A stretch of DNA of 64,000 bases from Caenispirillum bisanense (GTDB taxonomy: Bacteria; Pseudomonadota; Alphaproteobacteria; Rhodospirillales; Rhodospirillaceae): NCBI RefSeq assembly GCF_039523075.1, contig NZ_BAAAEP010000011.1:21304-85303 (forward strand), read 5' to 3'. The notes under the pieces were generated by a model. That model saw only the letters and a list, made by a program, of their open reading frames with translations. It did no database searches and was not told the DNA's origin. Positions 36,485 to 44,970 of this stretch are shown piece by piece (position 1 is the stretch's first letter; each line of letters begins with the position of its first letter). The position numbers were made by a program, and so were the translations under genes.

Positions 36485-39400
36485 TCATACGTTGAAGTAC
36501 TTGGCCTGCGGGTGGTGGCAGACCAGGGCGGAGGTGGATTGTTCCGGGTGGAGCTGGCCTTCCTCGGCCATGACCACCCCGATGCGCTCCGCCCCCAGCA
36601 GGGCCAGCAGCTTTTCCTGGTCGAACAGGTTGGGACAGGCCGGATAGCCGAAGCTGTAGCGGCTGCCGCGGTATTCCTGCTTCAACAGGCGCTCGATGTC
36701 GCGGCCTTCCTCGCTCGCGAAGCCCAGTTCGGCGCGGATGCGCTTGTGGGTGTATTCGGCCAGCGCCTCGGCCATCTCCACCGACAGGCCGTGCAGGTAG
36801 AGGTAATCCTGGTAGCGGTTGTCGGCGAACCACTGCCGCGCGATGTCCGACGCCTGCTGGCCCATGGTGACGATCTGGAAGCCGACCACGTCGCGCTCAC
36901 CCGACTCGACGTCGCGGAAGAAGTCGGCGATGCAGATGCCGTCCTCGGCATTCTGGCGCGGGAAGTCGAAGCGGGTCAGTTCCGTCTCGCCGTCCTGGTC
37001 GAAGACGATGAGCGTGTTCTCGTGCGAAGCCGCCTTCCAGTAGCCGTAGATGGCCTGCGGGCGGAGGATCTGCTCGGCCTCGCACTGGGCAACCAGGCGG
37101 GCGAGGATGGGGCGGACTTCCTGGTCGGCCCACTTCTTCCACTCGGCCAGCGAGCGGCCGGCCTTCTTGAAGCCCCACTGGAACTGGAACAGCATGGTTT
37201 CCGACAGGTAGGGCACCAGCGCCTTGACCGGCACGTTCTCCACCACCTGGGCACCCCAGAAGGGCGGCGTCGGCACCGGCGCGTTGGCCGCCAGCTCGCG
37301 GCGGCGCAGGTTCACCACGTCCCAGTCCACCGGGCGCTGCACCTGCTTGGCTGCCTCCGCCGCCACCTTGGCGGGGTTGCGGCTGGACGGCTTGGACGCG
37401 CGCTTGGCCTGCGCCTCCTGCAGCACGGCGTCGAACTGGCCGTCGGCGATGCGGGCCATGAGGTTGAGGCCGTCGAAGGCGTCGCGGGCATAGGCGACAC
37501 GCTTGGCGCCATACGCATTCACGCAATCGGTCTCGACGTAGGCCCGCGTCAGCGCCGCACCGCCCAGGATCACCGGCAGGTCGAGGCCCTCGCGGGTCAT
37601 TTCCTCCAGGTTCTCGCGCATGATGACGGTGGACTTCACCAGCAGGCCCGACATGCCGACGGCATCCGCCTTATGCTCCTTCGCCGCCGAGATGATGGTG
37701 GCGATGGGCTGCTTGATGCCCAGGTTGACGACGCGATAGCCGTTGTTGGTCAGGATGATGTCGACCAGGTTCTTGCCGATGTCGTGGACGTCGCCCTTCA
37801 CGGTCGCCAGCACGATGGTGCCCTTGGCCTGACCTTCCGCCTTCTCCATGTGCGGCTCCAGCCACGCCACCGCCGCCTTCATGGTTTCCGCCGACTGCAG
37901 CACGAAGGGCAGCTGCATCTGGCCGGAGCCGAACAGCTCCCCCACCACCTTCATGCCGTCGAGCAGCAGGGAGTTGATGATCTCCAGCGGCGGGTAGGTC
38001 TTCATGGCCTCGGCGAGGTCGTCCTCCAGCCCCTGACGGTCGCCGTCGACGATGCGCTGCTTCAGGCGCTCCTCCACCGTTTCCGGCCGGGTCTTCACGG
38101 CGGTGGCGACGGTGCGGTCCTTGAACAGGTCGATGAAGGCGTGCAGCGGGTCGTAGCCCTCCGCCCGGCGGTCGAAGATCAGGTCTTCGGCGGCCTTCAC
38201 TTCCTCCGCCGGGATCTTGTGCAGCGGCATGATCTTGGAGACATGCACGATGGCGCCGGTCATGCCGCGCTTCACCGCATGGTCGAGGAACACCGAGTTG
38301 AGCACATGCCGCCCGGCCGGCTTCAGGCCGAACGAGATGTTGGAGAGGCCGAGGATGATCTGGCACTCGGGCAGGTCTGTGGCGATGCGCTCGATGGCCT
38401 CCAGCGTCTCCAGCCCCAGGCGGCGGTCGTCATCGTTGCCGGTGCAGATGGTGAAGGTGAGCGGGTCGAACATCAGGTCCGACGCCGGCAGGCCGTGGGT
38501 GTTGACGGCGAAGTCATACAGCCGCCTGGCGATGGCGAGCTTGGCCTCGGCGGTCTTGGCCATGCCCTCTTCATCAATGGTCAGCGCGATGACGGCGGCG
38601 CCGTACTTCTTCGCCAGCTGCAGGCGCTCGGCGGCATGGCCCTCGCCGTCCTCGAAGTTGATGGAGTTGATGATCGCCTTGCCGCCGTAAAGCTTCAGCG
38701 CCGCCTCGATCACCGGCGTCTCGGTCGAGTCGATCACCAGCGGCGCGTTCACCGACCCGCGCATGCGGGTGATGACATTGGTCATGTCGGAGATTTCATC
38801 GCGGCCGACGAAGGCGGTGCAGACGTCCAGCGTGTGGCTGCCTTCCTTCACCTGCTCGCGGCCCATGGCGACGGTGCCGTCCCAGTCCTCGGCGTCCTGC
38901 AACTCGCGGAACTTCTTGGAGCCGTTGGCGTTGCAGCGCTCGCCGATGGACAGGAAGGCGTTTTCCTGCCGCAGATCGACGCGGCCGTAGAGCGACGCCA
39001 CCCCCGGCACCCAGTGGACGGAGCGGCGCACCACCGGCGGGCGGGCACCCTGCCCCATCTCGGTCAGCATGGCATCGACCGCCGCCGTGTGCTCGGGGGT
39101 CGAGCCGCAGCAGGAGCCGACCATGTTCACCCCGTCCTCCAGGATGAAGCGGCGGTGCCAGTCGGCCAGTTCCTTCGGCGTCAGCGGATAATAGGTCTGG
39201 CCGTTGCGCAGTTCCGGCAGGCCGGCGTTGGGTTGCAGGGTGATGGCGCGCGGCCAGTTTTCCGCCAGCCAGCGCACATGCTCCGCCATTTCCTGCGGCC
39301 CGGTGGCGCAGTTGAGGCCAAGGCTGTCGACGCCCAGGCTTTCCATGATGGTGGCGGCGGCGGCGATGTCGGTGCCGACCAGCAGGGTGCCGGTGGTCTC

Positions 39401-39973
39401 CACCGTCACCTGCACCAGGATCGGCATGGCGATGCCGTGCCTGGCGCGGGCGATCTTGCTGCCGTTGACGGCGGCCTTCACCTGCAGCGGGTCCTGGCAG
39501 GTCTCGATGAGGATGGCGTCGCAGCCGCCGGCGATCAGCCCGTCGGCCTGCACGGCGAAGGCGGCTTCCAGGCGGTCGTAGTCGATATGGCCGAGGCTCG
39601 GCAACTTGGTGCCCGGCCCGATGGCGCCCAGCACGAAGCGGCGGCGGCCGTCGGCGAACTGCTCCGCCGCCTCGCGGGCGATCTCCACCGACCGCTTGTT
39701 CAGGTCGAAGGCCTCGTCCGACAGGTCGAACTCGCCGAGCGTGATGGGGCTGCCGCCGAAGGTGTTGGTCTCGACGCAATCGGCCCCGGCAGCGAAATAG
39801 CGGGCGTGGATCTCGCGGATCACGTCGGGGCGCGAGCGGGTGAGGATCTCGGTGCAGTTCTCGCGGCCCATGAAGTCGCCGTCCACCGTCAGGCTCATGG
39901 CCTGCACCAGCGAGCCCATGCCGCCGTCGCACAGCAGCACGCGGTCGTTCAGGTGGTCGAGAAAGTCGGTCAT
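36485..39973 (-). CDS. metH: Cobalamin-dependent methionine synthase
   Basis: MetH transfers a methyl group from 5-methyltetrahydrofolate to homocysteine via cobalamin. All modules are seen in the 1162-residue protein: homocysteine domain with zinc ligands Cys222 and Cys288-Cys289 (NCATGP, GSCCGSTPEH); pterin domain (LSIGERCNANGSKKFRELQD); cap and B12 domain with the cobalt-binding DVHDIGKN (His730); and the AdoMet reactivation domain ending in RAELGFASEEGRDIERLLKQ and SFGYPACPNLFDQ. The start MTDFLDHLNDRVLLCDGGMG at 39973 is used; a long upstream open frame belongs to overlapping metF sequence. It is the last gene of the operon, about 56 bases after metF. Confidence 0.97.
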   Translation of the reverse strand: MTDFLDHLNDRVLLCDGGMGSLVQAMSLTVDGDFMGRENCTEILTRSRPDVIREIHARYFAAGADCVETNTFGGSPITLGEFDLSDEAFDLNKRSVEIAREAAEQFADGRRRFVLGAIGPGTKLPSLGHIDYDRLEAAFAVQADGLIAGGCDAILIETCQDPLQVKAAVNGSKIARARHGIAMPILVQVTVETTGTLLVGTDIAAAATIMESLGVDSLGLNCATGPQEMAEHVRWLAENWPRAITLQPNAGLPELRNGQTYYPLTPKELADWHRRFILEDGVNMVGSCCGSTPEHTAAVDAMLTEMGQGARPPVVRRSVHWVPGVASLYGRVDLRQENAFLSIGERCNANGSKKFRELQDAEDWDGTVAMGREQVKEGSHTLDVCTAFVGRDEISDMTNVITRMRGSVNAPLVIDSTETPVIEAALKLYGGKAIINSINFEDGEGHAAERLQLAKKYGAAVIALTIDEEGMAKTAEAKLAIARRLYDFAVNTHGLPASDLMFDPLTFTICTGNDDDRRLGLETLEAIERIATDLPECQIILGLSNISFGLKPAGRHVLNSVFLDHAVKRGMTGAIVHVSKIMPLHKIPAEEVKAAEDLIFDRRAEGYDPLHAFIDLFKDRTVATAVKTRPETVEERLKQRIVDGDRQGLEDDLAEAMKTYPPLEIINSLLLDGMKVVGELFGSGQMQLPFVLQSAETMKAAVAWLEPHMEKAEGQAKGTIVLATVKGDVHDIGKNLVDIILTNNGYRVVNLGIKQPIATIISAAKEHKADAVGMSGLLVKSTVIMRENLEEMTREGLDLPVILGGAALTRAYVETDCVNAYGAKRVAYARDAFDGLNLMARIADGQFDAVLQEAQAKRASKPSSRNPAKVAAEAAKQVQRPVDWDVVNLRRRELAANAPVPTPPFWGAQVVENVPVKALVPYLSETMLFQFQWGFKKAGRSLAEWKKWADQEVRPILARLVAQCEAEQILRPQAIYGYWKAASHENTLIVFDQDGETELTRFDFPRQNAEDGICIADFFRDVESGERDVVGFQIVTMGQQASDIARQWFADNRYQDYLYLHGLSVEMAEALAEYTHKRIRAELGFASEEGRDIERLLKQEYRGSRYSFGYPACPNLFDQEKLLALLGAERIGVVMAEEGQLHPEQSTSALVCHHPQAKYFNV

Positions 39974-40029
39974 GGCGGCGATACCCTGCTGGCGGTCGGA
40001 ACGGAGCGGAACGGACGAGTCGGGACGGA

Positions 40030-40977
40030 TCAGGCGGAGACGGCGGCGTCGGGCGCGGCGGCGGCCTTGGCACGCACGCCGAGCACATGGCAGATGGCGT
40101 AGGTGAGGTCGGCGCGGTTCAGGGTGTAGAAGTGGAACTCCTTCACCCCGTTGGCGGCGAGCGAGCGGCAGGTTTCGATGGCGAGCGTGGCGGCGATCAG
40201 CTTCCGCGTCTCCGGGTCGGCGTCCAGGCCGTCGAACAGGCCGTGCATCCAGGCCGGAATGCCGGCCCCGCAGGCGGCGGAGAACTTGCAGACGGTGGCG
40301 AAGTTGGTCACCGGCAGGATGCCCGGCACCAGCGGCACCGCGATGCCGGCCGCCGCCACCCGGTCGCGGAAGCGCAGGAAGTCTTCCGGGTTGAAGAAGT
40401 ACTGGGTGATGGCGCGGCTGGCGCCGGCATCCACCTTGCGCTTCAGGTTCTCCAGGTCGGCATCGGCCGACAGCGCCTCCGGGTGGGTTTCCGGGTAGGC
40501 GGCGACGGAGACCTCGAAATCGGCCACCTTCTTCAGCCCCGCCACCAGATCGGCGGCATAGGCATAGCCGCCGGGATGCGGCGTGTAGCCGCCGCTGCCT
40601 TCCGGCGCATCGCCGCGCAGGGCGACGATGTGGCGGATGCCCGACTCCCAGTAATGCCGCGCCACCGCGTCCACTTCCTCCCGCGTCGCACCGACGCAGG
40701 TGAGGTGCGCCGCCGGTTCCAGGTGGGTCTTCTGGCGGATGGCGACCAGGGTGTCGTGGGTGCGTTCCCGCGTCGAGCCGCCGGCGCCGTAGGTGACCGA
40801 CACGAACTTGGGATGCAGCGGCGCCAGCCGCTCCACGCAGGCCCACAGGCTGTCCTGCATCTTCTCGGTCTTCGGCGGGAAGAACTCGAAGCTGATGTCG
40901 AACGGCCCGTCGCAGGGGGCGGCGATGGGCAGGCCGGCGCGCAGGGCGGCGAGGGTGTGGTCGGCGGCGGTGGTCAC
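40030..40977 (-). CDS. metF: 5,10-methylenetetrahydrofolate reductase
   Basis: MetF makes 5-methyltetrahydrofolate, the methyl donor for MetH. The 315-residue protein has the N-terminal FDISFEFFPPKTEKMQDSLW, FVSVTYGAGGSTRERTHDT, GIRHIVALRGDAP and FITQYFF-like AITQYFFNPEDFLRF motifs of the FAD-barrel family. The start is a GTG at 40977 that overlaps the stop codon of the preceding methyltransferase gene (GTGA), so translation is coupled. Confidence 0.95.
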   Translation of the reverse strand: MTTAADHTLAALRAGLPIAAPCDGPFDISFEFFPPKTEKMQDSLWACVERLAPLHPKFVSVTYGAGGSTRERTHDTLVAIRQKTHLEPAAHLTCVGATREEVDAVARHYWESGIRHIVALRGDAPEGSGGYTPHPGGYAYAADLVAGLKKVADFEVSVAAYPETHPEALSADADLENLKRKVDAGASRAITQYFFNPEDFLRFRDRVAAAGIAVPLVPGILPVTNFATVCKFSAACGAGIPAWMHGLFDGLDADPETRKLIAATLAIETCRSLAANGVKEFHFYTLNRADLTYAICHVLGVRAKAAAAPDAAVSA

Positions 40978-41975
40978 GGGGTGGTCTCCTCGGCAACGGC
41001 GGTCGGCAGCGGCGGCGGTGCGGACTCGGAGCGGTCGGCGGGCTTGTCGGCCAGCCACAGGGTGACGGTGAGCGGCGAGCCCGGCAGATGCTCCACCCGG
41101 CGCGGCGTCAGGCCGGCGGCGGCGCACCAGTCGAACACCTCCTTGTCGGCGAAGCCGAGTCGGCGGTGGCTGTGGGCCTCGCGCAGCTCTTCCAGGGCAT
41201 GGGGGGCGAAATCCACCACCACCAGCCGGCCGCCGGGGCGCAGCACGCGGGCGGCCTCGGCCAGCGCCTCGGCGGGGCGTTCGGCGAAGTGCAGCACCTG
41301 GTGGACGATCAGGCTGTCGACGGCGGCATCGGGCACCGGCAGCTGGTACATGTCGCCCTGCCGCACCATGCAGTTGGCGAGGCCGGCGCGGTCCAGGTTC
41401 ATACGGGCGACGGCCAGCATCTCGCGCGAGCGGTCGATGCCGATGGCGCGCTCCACATGCGGGCCGTAGAGCGCCAGCATGCGGCCGGTGCCGGTGCCGA
41501 CGTCCAGCAGTTCCCCCGCCGACTCGGGCGGCAGCAGGGCGAGCAGGCGGCGCTCCACCTCGGCATCGTCGACGTGCAGGGTGCGGATGCGGTCCCATTC
41601 CTCGGCATTGCGGCTGAAGTAGGCGGCGGCCTCGGCATCGCGCTCGGCCCGCAGGGCGGCCAGGCGCTGGAGATCGAGCGCCAGCACCGGGTCGTCGGGG
41701 TCGAGCAGCGGCACGATGGCTCGCGCCAGGGCGGCGCCGGGGCCGTCGTAGGCAAAGCGGTAGAGCACCCAGGCACCTTCGCGGAAACGCTCCAGCAGGC
41801 CCGCTTCCTCCATCACCTTCAGGTGGCGGGAGACGCGCGGCTGGCTCTGGCCGAGGATGCGGGTGACGTCCGACACCGTCAGTTCGCCGCGGGCGCACAG
41901 GGCCAGCAGGCGCAGGCGGGTTTCCTCCCCCGCGCCGCGCAGTCCGGCCAGCACCGACTCCAGCGTTCCCGTCAC
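40974..41975 (-). CDS. ArsR-type regulator fused to a SAM-dependent methyltransferase
   Basis: Residues 1-100 are a winged-helix ArsR domain (TRLRLLALCARGELTVSDVT, QSQPRVSRHLKVMEEAGLLE); there is no arsenic- or zinc-type CxC motif. Residues 140-300 are a class I methyltransferase (LLDVGTGTGRMLALYG, IGIDRSREML, EAARVLRPGGRLVVVDFAPH). It heads the metF-metH operon and lies 65 bases from a 20-bp palindrome, so it likely senses S-adenosylmethionine or S-adenosylhomocysteine and controls the operon. ArsR-family regulators of the SAM cycle (SahR) are known; whether this fused form acts as an enzyme, a sensor or both is open. Confidence 0.85.
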   Translation of the reverse strand: MTGTLESVLAGLRGAGEETRLRLLALCARGELTVSDVTRILGQSQPRVSRHLKVMEEAGLLERFREGAWVLYRFAYDGPGAALARAIVPLLDPDDPVLALDLQRLAALRAERDAEAAAYFSRNAEEWDRIRTLHVDDAEVERRLLALLPPESAGELLDVGTGTGRMLALYGPHVERAIGIDRSREMLAVARMNLDRAGLANCMVRQGDMYQLPVPDAAVDSLIVHQVLHFAERPAEALAEAARVLRPGGRLVVVDFAPHALEELREAHSHRRLGFADKEVFDWCAAAGLTPRRVEHLPGSPLTVTLWLADKPADRSESAPPPLPTAVAEETTP

Positions 41976-42040
41976 CCTGCACCTCCGTCGCCGCGATCCT
42001 GCGGGCAGCCGCCGACGGCGGCGCCCTCTCTGGGATCATG

Positions 42041-42060
42041 ATATAAAGATATCTTTATAT
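42041..42060. promoter_or_regulatory. Perfect 20-bp palindromic operator upstream of the ArsR-MT/metF/metH operon
   Basis: The sequence ATATAAAGAT followed by its reverse complement ATCTTTATAT forms a perfect 20-bp palindrome in otherwise very GC-rich DNA, 65 bases upstream of the ArsR-methyltransferase start. Symmetry and position fit a binding site for the dimeric ArsR domain encoded by the first gene. The AT-rich half-sites may also overlap the operon promoter. Confidence 0.7.
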
Positions 42061-42345
42061 GTTGTCCAGCGCCTTGACGCGCCCGACCCGTCGCCGCCCC
42101 CGCCGCGGCTTCGCTCCCGCCCGCCGCTGCCGCACTGCGGCATATCTGCAACAGGGTGTGTCGCCACCGGTGCAAGGCCTTGACGGGAAACTGGTAAACA
42201 AGATGCTCCTGTGGTACCTGCATTACAGGAGAGCGTCTGCGCGCCGGATGCGCGGGCGTCGGGGGGATCTGCCACGGGGCACCGCACGCGGGGGCTTGAC
42301 GGCTCGCGCCGGGCGATCCGGGATCGACATGAAAGCTGGACCGGT
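42061..42345. other. Intergenic region between divergent ArsR-MT and mlaA genes
   Basis: No credible gene is seen in these 285 bases. A TTGACG hexamer at 42180-42185 could be a -35 box for mlaA, but no convincing -10 follows at the right distance. The rest is GC-rich with short inverted repeats only. Confidence 0.3.
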
Positions 42346-43128
42346 ATGAAGAGCACCGCCAAGACCATCGCCTGCGCCGTCTTTGCCCTGACCCTGACGG
42401 GCTGCGCCACGCAGCCGCCGGCCGACGGGCAGGCCGTGGCCGATCCGATCGAGCCGTTCAACCGCGCCATGTACCAGGTCCACGACGTGCTCGACCAGGC
42501 GGTGATCCGTCCGGCGGCCTGGACCTACAAGAACGTGCTGCCGGGCCAGGTGCAGTACTACGTGCACAGCTTCCTGACCAACCTGGGCGAGCCCATCGTC
42601 TTCCTCAACAACGTGCTGCAGGGCGACGGCGAGCGCGCCTTCAACACCTTCATGCGCTTCACCCTGAACTCCACCTTCGGCCTGGCGGGCATGCTCGACT
42701 TCGCCGGCGAGGCGGGCTTCGAGGCGGAGCCCGAGGACTTCGGCCAGACCCTGGCGGTGTGGGGCGTCGATGACGGTCCGTTCCTGTTCCTGCCGCTGAT
42801 CGGCCCGACCAACGCCCGCGACCTGACCGGCCGCGTGGTCGATTCGTTCCTCGATCCGTTCAACCACATCGCCCGCGCCCATGACGCCGAGGGCTTCCTC
42901 TACGGTCGTCCCATCGCCGCCGGCATCGACCGCCGCGCCCGCCTGATGCCGACCTACGACGACATGCGCGCCAGCTCCGTCGACTTCTACGCCACCCTGC
43001 GCAGCGCCTATGCCCAGAACCGGGCGGCGCAGATCCGCAACCAGGCGGCCGGCGACATGCTGCCGGACTACAACTTCGACATGCCGGACGCCGACGACGC
43101 CACCCCCGCCACGCCGCCGACCAACTGA
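42346..43128 (+). CDS. mlaA: Outer-membrane lipoprotein MlaA (VacJ)
   Basis: MlaA removes misplaced phospholipids from the outer leaflet of the outer membrane and hands them to periplasmic MlaC. The 260-residue product has a lipoprotein signal peptide with lipobox LTGC (MKSTAKTIACAVFALTLTGC) and the VacJ motifs DPIEPFNRAMYQVHDVLDQA, FLTNLGEPIVFLNNVLQGD and GPFLFLPLIGPTNARDLTG. The start at 42346 gives the correct signal peptide; the frame is open further upstream but not protein-like. Confidence 0.95.
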   Translation: MKSTAKTIACAVFALTLTGCATQPPADGQAVADPIEPFNRAMYQVHDVLDQAVIRPAAWTYKNVLPGQVQYYVHSFLTNLGEPIVFLNNVLQGDGERAFNTFMRFTLNSTFGLAGMLDFAGEAGFEAEPEDFGQTLAVWGVDDGPFLFLPLIGPTNARDLTGRVVDSFLDPFNHIARAHDAEGFLYGRPIAAGIDRRARLMPTYDDMRASSVDFYATLRSAYAQNRAAQIRNQAAGDMLPDYNFDMPDADDATPATPPTN

Positions 43129-43212
43129 GGCCGGCGGTCACGGCCAAGTGAGGCATCCGGTCGCGGCTGCCGTGCGTAGACTGTGACCGGACACCACCAG
43201 TAGGGTAGACAC

Positions 43213-43827
43213 ATGATCCGCCGTTTCCTTGCGCCGCTGTTCGTCGCCGCGACCCTGACGGTCGCGCCCGTGGCGGCGCACGCCGAAATCGCGCCCGACC
43301 AGGCGAAGCAGTTCATCTCCTCCATCGCCGACCGCGGCATCAACAACATCCTGGCCGCCGACGTGCCGGTGGAAGAGCGCACGCGCCGCTTCCGCGACAT
43401 GTTCATCGAAACCTTCGATGTCGACACCACCGCCCGCTTCGTGCTCGCCCGCCACTGGCGCGCCGCGACGCCGGAGGAACAGCAGGAATTCAAGCAGCTG
43501 TTCCGCGATTACAACGTGCTGATCTGGGCCCAGCGGTTCGACGAGTACAACGGCCAGCGCCTGGACGTCACCGGCACCCAGCCCGACGGCGACGCCGGCA
43601 TCTTCGTCGAGTCGCGGGTGGTGGCGCCGCAGGGCGGCCAGCCGGTGAACATCATCTGGCGCCTGCGCGACCGCGGCGGCCAGCCGCAGGTCATCGACAT
43701 CGTGGTCGAAGGCGTCTCCATGGCGCTCACCTACCGCTCGGAATACGACTCGGTCGTCTCCCGCTCCGGCGTCAGCGGCCTGAACCAGCTGCTGCGCCAG
43801 AAGGTGCAGGAACTCGGCGGCCGCTGA
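43213..43827 (+). CDS. mlaC: Periplasmic phospholipid carrier MlaC (Ttg2D family)
   Basis: The 204-residue protein has a signal peptide (FLAPLFVAATLTVAPVAAHA) and an MlaC/Tol-Ttg2 domain (FVLARHWRAATPEEQQEFKQ, FRDYNVLIWAQRFDEYNGQR, VIDIVVEGVSMALTYRSEY). MlaC shuttles lipids between MlaA and the MlaFEDB ABC transporter. It lies 85 bases after mlaA on the same strand; the ABC transporter genes are not in this window. Confidence 0.92.
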   Translation: MIRRFLAPLFVAATLTVAPVAAHAEIAPDQAKQFISSIADRGINNILAADVPVEERTRRFRDMFIETFDVDTTARFVLARHWRAATPEEQQEFKQLFRDYNVLIWAQRFDEYNGQRLDVTGTQPDGDAGIFVESRVVAPQGGQPVNIIWRLRDRGGQPQVIDIVVEGVSMALTYRSEYDSVVSRSGVSGLNQLLRQKVQELGGR

Positions 43828-43839
43828 GCCGCCGTCGAC

Positions 43840-43861
43840 GGGGCCGGTCCTTTCCGGCCCC
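43840..43861 (+). terminator. Hairpin after mlaC
   Basis: A perfect 8-bp stem GGGGCCGG (43840-43847) pairs with CCGGCCCC (43854-43861), 13 bases after the mlaC stop. It lacks a T tract; together with the next hairpin it probably ends the mla transcript. Confidence 0.5.
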
Positions 43862-43880
43862 GCATCCCACCGGCTTCTTG

Positions 43881-43906
43881 AGGCCCGCACCGCAAGGTGC
43901 GGGCCT
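43881..43906. terminator. GCAA-loop hairpin at the 3' end of kdgK
   Basis: A perfect 11-bp stem (43881-43891 with 43896-43906) closed by a GCAA tetraloop overlaps the last base of the kdgK stop codon. It lies between convergent mlaC and kdgK and probably serves as the 3' end of both transcripts. Confidence 0.6.
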
Positions 43907-44826
43907 TACTCATGGGCCAGCAGCGCCCGCACTTCCGCCGCCCGCGGGATGGGGGCGACGGCGCCGTAGCCGGTGGTGGACAGGGCGGCGGCGGCATTGG
44001 CATAGGCGGCGGCGGTGAACGGATCGTCGCCGGCCAGCAGGCGGGCGAGGAAGGCGCCGTCGAAGGCATCGCCGGCCCCGGTGGCATCGACGCAGGCCAC
44101 CGCCCGCCCCGGCAGACGCCGGCTTTCCTCCGGCGTCGCCACCAGCACCCCCTCCGCCCCCAGCGTCAGCGCCACGACTCGGGCGCCGCGGCCCAGGTAG
44201 TGGTCGCAGATGGCCTCCGGCGCCGTCAGGCCGGTCAGCTGGCGGGCATCGTCCAGCCCCGGCAGCACGATGTCGGCCAGCGCCGCCGTGCCCTCGATCA
44301 CCGCCCGCGCCCGCGCCAGCGGCCACAGCGCCAGCCGCAGGTTGGTGTCGTAGGACACCGGCACCCCGGCCCCCCGCGCCGCCTCGATGGCGGCGAACAC
44401 TGCATCGCAGGCGGTGGTGGAAATGGCCTGGCTGATGGCCGAGCAATGGAAGATGCCGGCCGTGCGGATGGCCTCCAGCGGCAGGTCGGCGGTGGTCATC
44501 CGGCTGGCGGCCGAGCCGGCACGGTAATAGGAGAACCGGTGCCCATCGGCGCCGTGCGACACCAGATACAGCCCCGTCGGCGCCCCCGGATCGCGGCGCA
44601 CGTGGGTGACGTCCACCCCTTCCTCCCGCCACATGGCCAGCAGACTGTCGCCGAAGGCGTCGCAGCCGACGGCGCTGATGTAGGCCGCCGGCGCCCCCTG
44701 CCGCGCCGCCGCCACCACCGCGTTGGAGGTGTCGCCGCCGAAGCCGGGCAGGTAGCCGCCACCGTCGCTGCGAGTCTGGTTCAGTTCCATCAGGGGTTCG
44801 CCCAGGGCGACGATGGCTGCCGTCAT
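43906..44826 (-). CDS. kdgK: 2-keto-3-deoxygluconate kinase (PfkB family)
   Basis: KdgK phosphorylates 2-keto-3-deoxygluconate (KDG) to KDPG with ATP. The 306-residue protein has the N-terminal IVALGEPLMELN, the substrate-site GFGGDTSNAVVAAARQGAPA and the catalytic PfkB motif VDATGAGDAFDGAFLARLL. The ATG at 44826 is chosen since GAGGAAGG lies 8 bases upstream; a GTG at 44844 is less likely. It is divergent from the gntR-TRAP-dgo operon and supplies KDPG to the aldolase at 54032. Other PfkB sugars are possible, but the neighbours support KDG. Confidence 0.85.
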   Translation of the reverse strand: MTAAIVALGEPLMELNQTRSDGGGYLPGFGGDTSNAVVAAARQGAPAAYISAVGCDAFGDSLLAMWREEGVDVTHVRRDPGAPTGLYLVSHGADGHRFSYYRAGSAASRMTTADLPLEAIRTAGIFHCSAISQAISTTACDAVFAAIEAARGAGVPVSYDTNLRLALWPLARARAVIEGTAALADIVLPGLDDARQLTGLTAPEAICDHYLGRGARVVALTLGAEGVLVATPEESRRLPGRAVACVDATGAGDAFDGAFLARLLAGDDPFTAAAYANAAAALSTTGYGAVAPIPRAAEVRALLAHE

Positions 44827-44870
44827 GTCCGCGTCCTTCCTCACCGGCGTTGACTACGCTTCGTCTTGCC

Positions 44871-44898
44871 GCAGTGCAAAACTGACTTTCGCAGTGCA
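44871..44898 (-). promoter_or_regulatory. Pair of direct repeats upstream of kdgK
   Basis: GCAGTGCA occurs at 44871-44878 and again at 44891-44898, exactly 20 bases (two helical turns) apart, 45-72 bases upstream of the kdgK start. This spacing places both copies on one face of the DNA and suggests a regulator site for kdgK. Confidence 0.35.
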
Positions 44899-44911
44899 GT
44901 GTAAGACTTCG

Positions 44912-44941
44912 TTGTCGTGTATGTCTGACATAGTGTATAAA
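44912..44941 (+). promoter_or_regulatory. gntR promoter with embedded palindromic operator
   Basis: On the plus strand, -35 TTGTCG (44912-44917) and -10 TATAAA (44936-44941) are 18 bases apart, 30 bases before the gntR start. Between them lies a perfect odd palindrome TATGTC-T-GACATA (44920-44932). A GntR/FadR-type dimer bound there would block RNA polymerase, so autorepression is likely. Confidence 0.55.
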
Positions 44942-44970
44942 AGTTCATCAGGTCTTGAAAGGCGGAAGCG

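Noticed and set aside
44824..44844. GTG at 44844 as the kdgK start
   Set aside because: GAGGAAGG, which begins within that frame, is a well-spaced Shine-Dalgarno for the ATG at 44826.
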